Shown here piece by piece: positions 44,244-54,519 of a stretch of DNA of 64,000 nucleotides. The stretch is from Heliopora coerulea. Lineage: Eukaryota > Cnidaria > Anthozoa > Scleralcyonacea > Helioporidae. The stretch is from contig JASJOG010000330.1 in assembly GCA_030142905.1 (NCBI GenBank), positions 1 to 64,000 on the forward strand, given 5' to 3'. Below the pieces are notes generated by a model. The model saw only the letters and a list, made by a program, of their open reading frames with translations. It did not search any database and was not told the DNA's origin. Numbering within the stretch: the stretch's first letter is position 1; each line of letters starts with the position of its first letter. The position numbers were made by a program, and so were the translations under genes.

Positions 44244-45551
44244 ATGACCTCAAAAAACCCGTTATCACATCAGAGCACAGTTATTTATCCGAAATTAAAA
44301 GGATTTAAAATTGGCCATCTAAATATCACCAGCTTAACTAAACATATCGATGAACTCAGAATCTTTATCCATGGGAACGCCTTTGAAATTCTATGTATTA
44401 CTGAGACGAGACTTGACAATTCTATATACGACACAGAGGTTGAAATTGACGGTTATGAAATAGTAAGAAAAGATAGAAATCGAAATGGAGGTGGCGTTGC
44501 AATATACCTACGCAACAATATTCCATATGTTGAAAGAGGCGATTTAAAGCCCGTAAATGTGGAAGCGACATGTCTCGAAATTAAGAAACCGAAAAGCAAA
44601 CCTGTATTGATTTCTACACGGTATTGCCCACCTAATTCCAAAGGTGATGTATTTGATTGTTTTGAAAAATTCTTACAGGAAATCGATAATGAAAACAAAG
44701 AAATGATCATAACCGGGGACTTCAACTGTGATATGCTAAGTAACGATAACAATAATCCTAACATCAAAAAATTAAAAGATGTAATAGACATCTACCAACT
44801 ACAACAACACATTGGTGATCCTACTAGGATAACCACTTCAACTAAAACCTTAATAGATCTCATACTTACTAGAATTGATAATACTAAAACAATATATTCA
44901 GGAGTCATGGACTTGGGGATCAGTGATCATAACCTCATTTACATATGCAGAAAGATAGGAATCCCTAGAGGAAACCCTAAACTAATTGAGACAAGACAAT
45001 TCAAGCATTTTAACACTATTGAATTTCAAAATAATCTTAGAGAAGCTTTTTGCAATTTCGGTCATCACACTGATCCCAATATAGCGTGGCATGAGTGGAA
45101 AGAGATTTTTCTCCACATCGCTGATCACCATGCCCCTCTGCGAGTAAGAAAAGTAAAAAGTGAATATAAACCGTGGTTTACTAATGAAATAAAGAACTTG
45201 AGTTACCGCAGGGATTATCTGAAAAAGAAAGCTGTGAGTCTCAATTCACCCGCATATCATCAAGCATATAAGAAATGCAGAAATCAAGTTAACCGTCTCA
45301 TTAAACATGCCAAAACAAAATACTTTAGAATCAAACTTCAAAACAGCACAAACACCAAAGATAGCTGGAAGATCATAAACGAGTTTCTTAATAAGAAGTC
45401 AAAGACTACTACAATAAATGAGATAATAACTAATCACAATACGGTGACTGGAGACGAAAATATTGCCAATGAGTTTAATAACTTCTTTTGTAAAATAGGA
45501 CCGGAACTTGCCGAAGATATTCCCAAAACTGTGACCCCCTATATTATGTGA
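44244..45551 (+). pseudogene. LINE endonuclease (APE type) and RT N-terminus
   Basis: Motifs of the AP-endonuclease-like domain: GHLNITSLTKH, ITETRLD (catalytic Glu), TGDFNCD, LGISDHNLIY (catalytic Asp-His). Then comes a basic linker (KPWFTNEIK, RLIKHAKTKYF) that leads to the RT. The frame ends at TGA 45549-45551; the product continues in the frame starting at about 45548, so a small indel broke it. Confidence 0.9.
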
Positions 45552-46576
45552 CTCCTGGAACTAACGTCTTTAAATTCAAAAATATTATCAATTCAGATTT
45601 GATGTATGCGTTAAAGGATATGAAAGCAGGTAAAGCATCTGGTCTAGATAAGATCTCCAGTAAATTACTTCGAGCAGCAGGAAATTCTATACATGAATCT
45701 CTACTTGTCGTTTTTAACCTTATTTTAAATACGGGTATTTTCCCAGATGACATGAAACTTGCTAAAATTACTCCTATTTATAAATCGGGAAAAAAGACTG
45801 ACTGCGGAAATTATAGACCTATTTCGGTGATATCTGCAGTAGCAAAAATTCTTGAGAAACTTGTTTATGATCAAGTGCTTCACTTTTTTAATGAAAATAA
45901 AGTTATCTCAAATCAACATTCAGGATTTCGTCCCTTTCACTCAACTGAAACATCATTACCACAATTTGCAAATCAATGCCTTATAAATATGGACAATGGT
46001 CTAGTAAATGCCATTCTATTTCTAGATCTCAAAAAAGCTTTCGACACTGTAGACCACAAAATTCTTTTATCCAAATTAGAACGCTACGGAATCAGAGGAA
46101 CTGCTTTAAAGCTATTTCAATCCTATCTTCATGGAAGGAAACAAGTATGTATACATCAGAATGCATTGGCGGAGCCTAAAGATATTACATGCGGTGTTCC
46201 TCAGGGATCAAATCTTGGTCCGTTACTCTTCCTCTTGTACATTAATAATCTTCCAAATTGTCTTGATAAAACTCTAGCATCAATGTTTGTGGACGACACC
46301 AATTTATCTTGTCATGGAAAGTCGTCCGCAGACATTAAAAGCAAACTTAACATTGATCTAGATAACGTACATAAATGGCTAACCGCCAATAAGTTAACAC
46401 TGAACGAAGAGAAAACGGAATTTATGCAGATCGGATCCAGACAGAGACTAAACCAATTTTCCGGTAATCCTAATATAATTCTTGGCAACCATACAATACA
46501 ACAGGTGCCAAATAAGAAAGTTTTAGGAGTTATTATTGATGAAAATCTAAAGTGGAATGAACACAATGATGCTTAA
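45548..46576 (+). pseudogene. LINE reverse transcriptase
   Basis: RT motifs: GKASGLDKISSKLL, NYRPISVIS, FLDLKKAFDTVDH (catalytic Asp), CGVPQGSNLGPLLFLLY, FVDDTNL (the YADD-type catalytic pair with Phe-Val), LTLNEEKTEF. It stops at TAA 46574-46576, probably a CAA to TAA change, because the C-terminal region continues in the same sense right after. Confidence 0.9.
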
Positions 46577-47146
46577 TGTAAAAAAATTTCGAAAGCTATT
46601 GCGCTGTTAAGAAGAGCTAAACAATTTGTAACTCACGAAGCACTCTTAAATATGTTCAATTCTCTCGTTCTACCCCACTTTACCTATTGCTCCAATGTAT
46701 GGAATTATGGCAATTGCGCACACGTTGAAAAACTATATAAATTACAAAAGCAAGCTGCTCGAGTGATAACGGGTTCTAATTACGAAAAAAGATCAACAGC
46801 AATTTTTAATAAGCTGCAATGGGAACCGATAAAAAATATTCTTAAAAAACGGGAGAATATTTTGACATTCAAGGCGTTGCGAGGCATAACTTCCGGTTAC
46901 TTATCAGACTTGTTTATCACTTGTCATAATGATTCACATCAATTGAGAAGTAACAAAAGGAAACTTTATTTAAAAAAGCCAAAAACGAATTACCTACGAA
47001 AAAGTTTCTCATATTGTGGAGCTATATCTTGGAATGATCTCCCACCCGTAATTCTAGACGGGTATGACCAACTCTCCGTCAACTCATTAAAAACTTTACT
47101 TAGAAATCATTATAATAATTTAGAGACAAATCCCTCGTTAAGTTGA
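46577..47146 (+). pseudogene. LINE ORF C-terminal region
   Basis: Continues after the stop: KKISKAIALLRRAK, then LVLPHFTYCSNVWNYG and LYKLQKQAARVITG, matching the C-terminal part of CR1/L2/jockey-type elements (compare LQRVQNTAARVI in the LINE at 27.7 kb). It ends at TGA 47144-47146. Confidence 0.85.
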
Positions 47147-47370
47147 CTCAAATATCTAATATCACTAAATAATTGAATGTTTTCATAGTCAAAATTGAAC
47201 GTTTGTAGTATTTTTACATTTTTTAAGTATATATGGTTATATTAGTACAAGAGTGTAAATAATTAGGTATAGATGCCACTGTATTTAGAGAAACGGCCCC
47301 TTGAAGACCAGCATCTTATCGCTGAATGGTTACTGTTGTAAAATAAATTTAAGTAATAATAATAATAACA

Positions 47371-47921
47371 AGAACACGGTGGCAGCTACATGCGTGCCCG
47401 TCGATCAAGTTAACAACATCGATGACCGGTGTAAAGCTCGTTCAGCGGGGCATGGTGACCGACAAGAGGACATTGCGAAGGATGGAGGACTGTGTCCAAC
47501 CAGATCTAATGACAGAGTCGTTCCAGAACACTTGTACGATCTCTTTGAGCGGAGTGGACGTCATTGGGACGACAAACAGCGATTGGAACTAGCTCCCTTT
47601 CTCACAGAATTCGGCGAGATACTCGCCACTCGTCCTGACGATCTTGGCCGAACCGACCTTGTAAAACACACCATCAACACTGGTAATTCTCCTCCCATTC
47701 GTCAACCAGCAAGGCGTATCCCTGTCCATAAGAGAGCAGAAATCGAGAAGCACGTACAGGAGATGCTACAGAAGGGTGTGATAGAGCCGTCCTCGAGTCC
47801 CTGGGCATCTCCGATAGTCCTGGTGAAGAAGAAGGACGACACGACCGGGTTCTGTGTTGACTACAGAAGACTAAATTACGTCACAGTTAAGGATTCTTAC
47901 CCGCTACCCCCGGACCGATGA
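47371..47921 (+). pseudogene. Gypsy pol: linker and start of reverse transcriptase
   Basis: Contains [39 protein letters not shown] and [11 protein letters not shown], the standard entry to Ty3/Gypsy RT. The frame fails at TGA 47919-47921 after a run of five C; one base fewer would restore the frame, so a single-base insertion is likely. Confidence 0.9.
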
Positions 47922-49311
47922 TTGTTTTGACGCGTTGACAGGTTCCCAGTGGTTCTCAACGTTTGACCTATGCAGTGGGTATTGGCAGGTTGACATGGAC
48001 GAGGCAGATAGACTGAAGACAACATTCACAACCGGAAGTGGCTTGTACCAGTTCACAGTCATGAGCTTTGGCCTATGTAACGCTCCTGCGACCTTCGAGA
48101 GACTAATGGAGAGAGTCCTCGCTGGCTTACCGTGGGAGGTGTGCCTCCTTTACCTCGACGACGTGATAATCCACGCCGCAGCATTCTCCGAAGCAATGGA
48201 TAGACTCCGATTGGTGTTTAGACGGCTCCGTGCAGCTGGATTGAAGTTGAGTCCCAAGAAGTACGACCTGTTACAGAAGAAAGTAACCTTTCTTGGTCAC
48301 GTAGTGAGTCAGGAAGGTATGTCCACCACCCCACGAAAGATTGAAGCTATAAGTAACTGGCCTATTCCAAGGACAGCGAAGGAAGTCAAGAGTTTCCTTG
48401 GCCTATGTTCTCACCATAGACGGTTTGTTAGGGGGTTCTCCGACATTGCCAGACCACTGCACAGACTCAGTGAAGAAGGAAGGGACTTCAAGTGGACAAA
48501 AGAATGTCAAGACGCGTTCCAGAGTCTAAAGTCCAAGCTCACAACGTCGCCTATATTGACCTATCCAACGATAAATGACCTATTCATTCTAGATGCGGAC
48601 GCGAGTAACGTCGGTACTGGTGCAATACTATCACAGCTGCAAGATGGTGTAGAAAAAGTGATCGGGTACCATAGCAAGGCCCTGACTAAACCCGAACGGA
48701 ATTATTGTGTCACCCGTAAAGAGCTTCTTGCCGTGATTGTAGCAGTGAAGACGTACCACCTCTATCTGTGCCGAAGACGGTTTCCGATACGCACAGACCA
48801 AGGTGCTTTGAGGTGGCTCCTAAAGTTCAAGAACCCTGAGTGTCAGCTAGCGAGATGGTTGCAGATACTCGGAACCTACGACTTTATGATCGAACACCGT
48901 CTTGGGGTACAACACGGGAATGCGGACGCCCTTTCTAGAAGCCCGTGTGAGGAGTGTAATCACTGCGACTGTGCCGAGCAGAGAGAAAAAACCGAATCTG
49001 ACAGAGAGCACGAAGTAAGACTGGAGGACGTGGATTCCACAGGAAACTTAAGTGTTGAAGACCAGCTGGTGCGTGCAGTCCAAACCAGCGGCGGAACGAC
49101 GAGGTGCAATGGAGACTTCTGGCTCGTGACCCGAGCCACTGACGACTTACGAGAAAGAGAACGAGAATATCAGGGCCTAAAGAAGATCATGGAATGGAAA
49201 GAATCTGGAGAAGATCGATCGGACTGGACTCGTGTGTCATTGGAAAACAAGACGGTCAAGACCTACTGGAGCCAGTGGGAGCGATTACTACAACGAGATG
49301 GGGTGTTGTAG
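47922..49311 (+). pseudogene. Gypsy pol: reverse transcriptase and RNase H
   Basis: RT motifs FSTFDLCSGYWQVDM, FGLCNAPATFERLM and LLYLDDVIIH (catalytic YLDD at about 48150-48161), then the RNase H region (ILDADASNVGTGAIL, KELLAVIVAVK, HGNADALSR). It ends at TAG 49309-49311 because of a second frameshift near 49.3 kb; the next frame carries the rest. Confidence 0.92.
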
Positions 49312-49640
49312 ACTCTGCAAGTCGGAAGTCGTGGCAATTCCTGGTCCCAAACAACCTGAGAGAAGAAGTGCTTCACCAACTCCATGATGACAAGACGGCT
49401 GGACACTTGGGTGTAAAGAAGACATTGGGACGGGTCAAGGAAAGGTTGTACTGGCCGGGTTGTGCACAGGACGTGAGGAATTGGTGTAGAAAGTGCGACC
49501 TATGTGCGTCTCGGAAGAGACCTCACCGAAAACACCGCGCTCCAATGCAAACATACAACGTCGGCGCACCCCTGGAGAAAGTGGCATTGGATATCCTTGG
49601 TCCCCTTCCTGTATCGGACCGCGATAACAAGTACATTCTG
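49312..49640 (+). pseudogene. Gypsy integrase, N-terminal part
   Basis: The zinc-binding H-H-C-C region is present (LHQLHDDKTAGHLG ... WCRKCDLCASRK), followed by VALDILGPLP with the first catalytic Asp. It breaks at 49640 inside DRDNKYIL, where the inverted-repeat element is inserted. Confidence 0.9.
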
Positions 49641-49749
49641 TCGCGAGGGAGGATCCAGGCGGAAATCTCAATTTCAGAACAAATATTAATGCCCAGCAAA
49701 GTACACGCAATAAGGCCATGATTTGTAAAAGAAATAAGTTTATTAACAG

Positions 49750-49784
49750 GACTAACGTTTCGTTGCGTCTCGCAACATCATCAG
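49750..49784 (-). ncRNA. Hammerhead-like core, left arm
   Basis: The minus strand reads CTGATGA, hairpin GTTGC-GAGAC-GCAAC, GAAACGTTAGTC. A two-pair stem III (AC/GT) with loop GTTA and cleavage triplet GTC fit the minimal type I hammerhead. Stem I pairing beside the core is weak (only TTTATT/AATAAA further out), so activity is doubtful. Confidence 0.45.
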
Positions 49785-50011
49785 AGTATGAATAAATTGA
49801 ACGGGTATTGTATTTACAAGGTTAAAGGTATAAAGTAGGTGTTATATTTCAAGAAGTATGGGAAACGGAAATGAATGCCAATCTAAGCTCTGTTCCTCTC
49901 TCTCTCTTTTAACAGCTCTATCCATTTCCGTTTCCCATACTTCTTGTAATATAACACCTACTTTATACCTTTAATCTTGTAAATACAATACCCGTTTAAT
50001 CTATTCATACT

Positions 50012-50046
50012 CTGATGATGTTGCGAGACGCAACGAAACGTTAGTC
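50012..50046 (+). ncRNA. Hammerhead-like core, right arm
   Basis: The mirror copy of the left-arm core, on the plus strand: CTGATGA, GTTGC/GCAAC hairpin, GAAACGTTAGTC. It has the same strengths and weaknesses as the left copy. Confidence 0.45.
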
Positions 50047-50100
50047 CTGTTAATAAACTTATTTCTTTTACAAATCATGGCCTTATTGCGTGTACTTTCC

Positions 50101-51126
50101 AAGTACATTCTGGTAGTCGGAGACTATTTCTCCAAATGGACAGAATGTTATGCCACTCCGATTCAGGAAGCAACCACGGTCACCAAGGTTCTAGTAGAGG
50201 AGTTCGTCGCCCGTTATGGTGTCCCACGACAGATCCACTCCGATCAAGGCAGGGGCTTTGAGTCGGCTGTGTTCCGAGAGATGTGTGAGTTGTTGGGTAT
50301 CGACATAACCAGAACCACTGCATTGCACCCCAAGTCGGATGGAATGATTGAGGTCTTCAACCAGACCGTGGAAATTATGCCATCCAAGTTCGTGAAGGAG
50401 AACCAGCGGGATTGGGATAGCCACCTTCCTATACTAATGATGGCGTACCGCTCAGCAGTTCACGAGACAACTGGCTATTCACCCTGTGAACTAATGTTTG
50501 GAAGGCAGATTGATTTGCCGATTGATCTTGTGCTTGGCAAACCAGACACGACAGGGATCCCAAGAGACTGCGCTGAGTACGTTCGAGAGCTGCAGGGACA
50601 CATCGATCAGGTGCAGACGTTTGCACGGAGGCACTTGAAAGACGAGAGTGACCGCCAGAAACGGTACTACGATCATGGTGCTCAGACTCGTCGGTTCAGC
50701 CGTGTGGACACCGTTTGGCTGTACAACCCTCAACGAAAGAAAGGCAAGTCCGCAAAGCTGCGTCGACCCTGGCAAGGACCATACCTAGTGGTAGACCGTC
50801 TCGATGACCTGGTGTATCGGATCCAGGAGGGCAAGAGGTCAAAGCCCAGAATAGTTCATGTTGACAGACTCAAGCGCTACCAAGGGGACAACGCTCCGAA
50901 TTGGCTCGACAGCAACTCACTAGTCGCTTCACCGGATCAACACACTGCAAGAAGCGGAGATGCAGGTAAAACTGGGGACTGTCCTGTGATCAGCACTGGC
51001 CGTCAGCCGGTGTTACCACTACCTGGACCCGTAGGCAGAGCACAACCAGATGAAACAGAGCCTGGGCTCCGGCAGTCTCGTCGAACTCCAAGGCCACCAT
51101 CTTGGATGACTGATTACGATACGTAA
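50101..51126 (+). pseudogene. Gypsy integrase, catalytic core and C-terminus
   Basis: Continues the integrase: VVGDYFSKWTECYA, IHSDQGRGFES (second catalytic Asp), DGMIEVFNQ (catalytic Glu), ETTGYSPCELMFGR, and the GPY/F module (RRPWQGPYLVVDRLDDLVY) at about 50760-50815. A Pro/Arg-rich tail ends at TAA 51124-51126. The frame is intact across this part, so damage is confined to the insertion and the two upstream frameshifts. Confidence 0.92.
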
Positions 51127-51225
51127 TCGTTTTTAAACAGGAGTGGGAATTTTATTGCCTTTTGAACTTCATTAACTATTGATTGCGTGACATGAGGACA
51201 TGTTTCACTCTAACACGGCGGATAG

Positions 51226-51419
51226 TGTAACGATATCATGTTTCGTTCCTCCCCTCGGCTGTTGGCCCCTTTTTTTGGGCAGATCGAATTACTCCGACGT
51301 GAGAGAAGCTAGACATTAAAAGAAAGGGGTGTTGGTTGATTTTCTTGTTGCGTTGAATATAAATAAAGTGGCACGGTCCCAAGCAGTTGTTGTCTGCTTT
51401 GAAATTGCTGCACGTTACA
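51226..51419 (+). repeat. Gypsy 3' LTR
   Basis: Begins TGTAACG and ends CGTTACA, a perfect 7-bp inverted end pair with TG...CA. It contains AATATAAATAAAG as a poly(A) signal at about 51355-51367. Its 5' partner is not in the window. Confidence 0.75.
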
Positions 51420-53360
51420 ACATATAAAAACAACACCACAGGACATGCCATGCCAGAAAGCTCTTATCAGTTGGCTGTTGTGCGATGGCACTGAAGGATT
51501 AAATATAAGCAATAACTCGCTAAAAAGGATACACTGGCTTGATATGTCTGGGAGAAACTTGGCAGTGGGCAAAATTGGAGTTACGAGGTGGAATCTTGAC
51601 GATCGTTTTTGATGCAGTTTAAATATAAATGCGAACATATTTATTTAATAATAGAATCTATCTTCGCGATTAGTTATTCAGTATTTACGAAGAGGAAACC
51701 AAAATACCGTTACGGATCTGTGAATTTTAATAAAAAGTTTTCTTTCACATTAAATAAGAAATTGAAACCAAGGTTAGTTGTGTAAGAAGAAACGCTGACG
51801 CATTATGGAATGACAAGCATGTCCTTTGATTCAATCTATTGAAAGAGAGCAAGAAAATCGAGTTATTTGTTTACAAGAGCCTCGTGAAAATTAAGAGCTT
51901 CATGAGGGATGATAAAATGGTTTTTGTGTGACAGTTTTTGGAATCGAGTTGAGAAACTGGGAACAATCGAATCAATAGAATACAGTACATTGCTATAATT
52001 TGAATGTGAAGGACAATTTGTGGAAAGAGTTTGAGAGTGAAGATAATGTGTGAAGCTGATGTGGAAAGCGACATTTTGGAGTATCCTTTATAACTATTCT
52101 GATACATGGCATTCATAAAATATTTCAGAAGTTTATTAAATTCCACCATGCTGAGTAAAATTGTTCATGTTTCTTCGTTTGAATGTTTCCAAAAGTTTCT
52201 TATTTATTTGATGACTTGTTTTCAGACAATCATTACTGCTGAGATAGGACAGTGGTTGTTCTTGAGTCTTCTTACAAGATCTTAACTATCAAATCCGTAA
52301 CAGCAATTCAGCTCTAGGAAAACAAATGGGATCACGGGAGGTGATGTTCTCACGATGTCACGAACTCTATTTATTGCTGCCTAATTTCCCCCTGACTGGC
52401 TTTTGTTAATGCTTTTGTTAAGGGAATGTCTATAATGATAGAAAATTTAGTAAACCATCATTACCCGTGATTCTTTGCCATCCTTAATTTATTCCTGACT
52501 GGCTTAATGTAATTATCAAAAGACATTTCAATGCTTCTTTATCGTTTATTGAGAAAACTGAACTTCGAAAAGAATTGTTTTCATTTTTCTTCATTTTATG
52601 ACACTGACAATCTTTTTGAGTTCGTTCTATAGTTAACTGTTGTTGAAAATTGAACAATTGGGAGGAACTACTGTTGATTCTGTAAGAGAAATCCCATCAA
52701 GGCCAACCAAGGATTTTGCCACAAGGACCATTCGCTCGCAGACAATCCTAAAATTCCAATGAAAATTTACACATAGTTCAGTGTATAATTGTCCAGAACA
52801 GTTGATGCCAATTACCCATTCTGATTCAGCATCAGAACATTTCTGAAATATGGAATGATCGTGCTACAGACCCATTTTTCAATAAGTGATTGAAATGAAA
52901 GTGGTCGAAAAATATTTTCAATCGGCTCCTTGGCGGCGGAAGATGCTATTTACTGGGAAGTGTACTTATTCAAGGAACAAAATAGGAAAAGGATGGATTG
53001 ATTCCACTGACCTCCCTTAACTTCACGCAGTCGAGATGATGTGCCACTGAAATGTCGTGTTAGAAATCGACATTAAAAATCCTGAAATGTAACCTCGCCT
53101 TAATCGCACCATAAAGGTCATGTTTTATGGAACGACAATTTTGAGACGCAAAAAATGTCACTCAAACTGATGCTCATGACGTGATCCATTGGTGAACGAT
53201 TTTTTAACGAAATTTTGTTGCCATAAAATATTGCGATAAAAATCGTTCTTCAAAATTGCTAAGTGTAACATTATGTTGAATAAATAAATATATATAGTAA
53301 CATATACTGTGTGCAAAAATGTAGGCGAAAGTAAGACCAACGGAACTCTTTCCAAGCCTA
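51420..53360. repeat. Flank shared with the upstream region of copy E
   Basis: Matches about 58.97-61.33 kb. In copy E this DNA lies directly upstream of the gene, so this is the old upstream flank of copy D, now separated from it by the LINE and Gypsy. No gene recognised. Confidence 0.75.
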
Positions 53361-53364
53361 TAAA

Positions 53365-53850
53365 ACCAGTATTATTTTACTCCGTCAGACGATTTTACTG
53401 GTCAAAGGGAGAGCTCCCGTAGCGAAAGAACCGTAAGAATTTTTTCTCTAGCTGCGTCACTTTTACTCTGGCTAGCGTCAGAAGATTTCACACTTCAAGA
53501 GGAGAGTTCTCGAAGTGAAAGCGGCATAAGACTTGTGTCATTTTACTCTGGCTAACGTCAAACGATTTTACTCTTCAAGGGGAGAGTTCCTACAGTGAGA
53601 GAGACATAAGACTAGTATTATTTTACTCTGGCTAACTCCAAACTATTTTACTCTTCAAGAGGAGAGTTCCTGCAGTGAAAAAGGCATAAGACTTGTATTA
53701 TATTATTTTGGCTAACGTCAAACGATTTTACTCTTCAAGAGGAGAGTTCCTACTGTGAAAGAGGCCTAAGACTTGTATTATTTTACTCTGGCTAACCCCA
53801 GACCATCTCACTCTTGAAAAGGAGAGCTACCGCTGGGAAAGAGTTTAACG
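53365..53850. repeat. Minisatellite with a period near 78-80 bp
   Basis: About six copies of a unit containing TTATTTTACTCTGGCTAAC, CGATTTTACTCTTCAAG, AGGAGAGTTCCT and GTGAAAGAGGCATAAGACT. About two and a half copies lie at 61338-61555 in the matching place of the copy E flank. Confidence 0.85.
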
Positions 53851-54111
53851 TGCATAAAAACGTTTAATTGGCGGCCATTTTCGCCCAGGGTCTGTTTCCG
53901 TACTTTGATTACGTTAATAAAGATATCACAAAAGATAGCACGTCCTCATACCGTAGGTTAACCAAGGTAACAAGCAACGTATTTAAGCAATTTTGGAAGC
54001 TATAGCTCCTGTAGCTCTCCTATTTCTATATTATATTTTTGTTTTAGTCAGCATGAAAATTTCCCGAATGTTTTGCCTTTAAGGTAGTACTTTTGATCTT
54101 ATTTATTTTGA

Positions 54112-54515
54112 TTAAATGAAAATAAATCTCTTCCCGTGAACTACAGCAACGTGGCCACTGGGATGAGATGTGATGTTGCACAACACCTGGTCCCTAAAAG
54201 AAAGCTGTAAAGTTTGTTGTTGTTCGCCGGTTTCAAGATATTGTTCCAGCTGATGACCCGTATATGCAATAATTTTTTTGGCGAAGTGATTAAATGCCAC
54301 CGTGACACTTTGCGATCTTCAGGCTCTCTAAACTTTCGCTTTAACTCTCCCTCCTCTGTGTAGACATAAACAGTTTCTCTTGCCATTTCTGCTGCGATTA
54401 TTTCGCTGTTGTGAGAAATGTTCAGATTTGTTGGACGCCTAATCTTCACAGGAAAGCTGTACTTCAGCTGACCACCGTTGTTGCAGAAATACACGCACGC
54501 TTCACCTTCCACCAT
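54112..54515 (-). pseudogene. Helical/beta-propeller family, copy F, C-terminal fragment
   Basis: The minus strand from about 54515 matches the last propeller repeats (NGGQLKYSFPVKI, ISHNSEIIAAE, ETVYVYTEEGELKRKF), then a frameshift near 54.3 kb. The second frame (AFNHFAKKIIAYTG, ITSHPSGHVAVVHG) runs to the stop at 54112. It is the most diverged copy. At its 5' edge it joins directly to the GAGTGAACATACTAACGAC block, so everything upstream was deleted. Confidence 0.8.
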
Positions 54516-54519
54516 GATG

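Larger units (their letters stand above)
44148..47370 (+). mobile_element. Near full-length CR1/L2-like LINE
   Basis: Plus strand, from the junction with copy D to a TAA/AAT-rich tail at about 47345-47370. It encodes endonuclease plus reverse transcriptase but is disabled by one frameshift near 45545 and one stop at 46574. No separate ORF1 is seen. Its right end abuts Gypsy pol sequence. Confidence 0.85.
49641..50100. mobile_element. Inverted-repeat element with hammerhead-like cores, 12-bp target duplication
   Basis: A 460-bp insert flanked by AAGTACATTCTG at 49629-49640 and 50101-50112. Removing it and one copy rejoins the integrase frame. Arms 49698-49873 and 49923-50098 are 176 bp each and nearly identical in inverted orientation, around a 49-bp spacer with a CT run. 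A further 57 bp lies on the left. Variable-length target duplications and pseudo-LTR-like inverted copies with hammerhead motifs are known for Penelope-like retroelements, so a non-autonomous relative is my best guess. No protein is encoded. Confidence 0.7.
47371..51419 (+). mobile_element. 5'-truncated Ty3/Gypsy retrotransposon with 3' LTR
   Basis: Pol from just before the reverse transcriptase to the end of integrase, then a 194-bp 3' LTR. The 5' LTR, gag and protease are missing; the LINE lies where they should be. Two frameshifts and an internal 460-bp insertion disable it. The right flank resumes the duplicated DNA that lies upstream of copy E. Confidence 0.9.

Noticed and set aside
51309..51638. 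109-codon minus-strand frame similar to one at 58844-59182
   Set aside because: The similarity reflects the duplicated upstream flank; in the copy E unit it is leader/promoter DNA, and part of the first copy lies in the Gypsy LTR.
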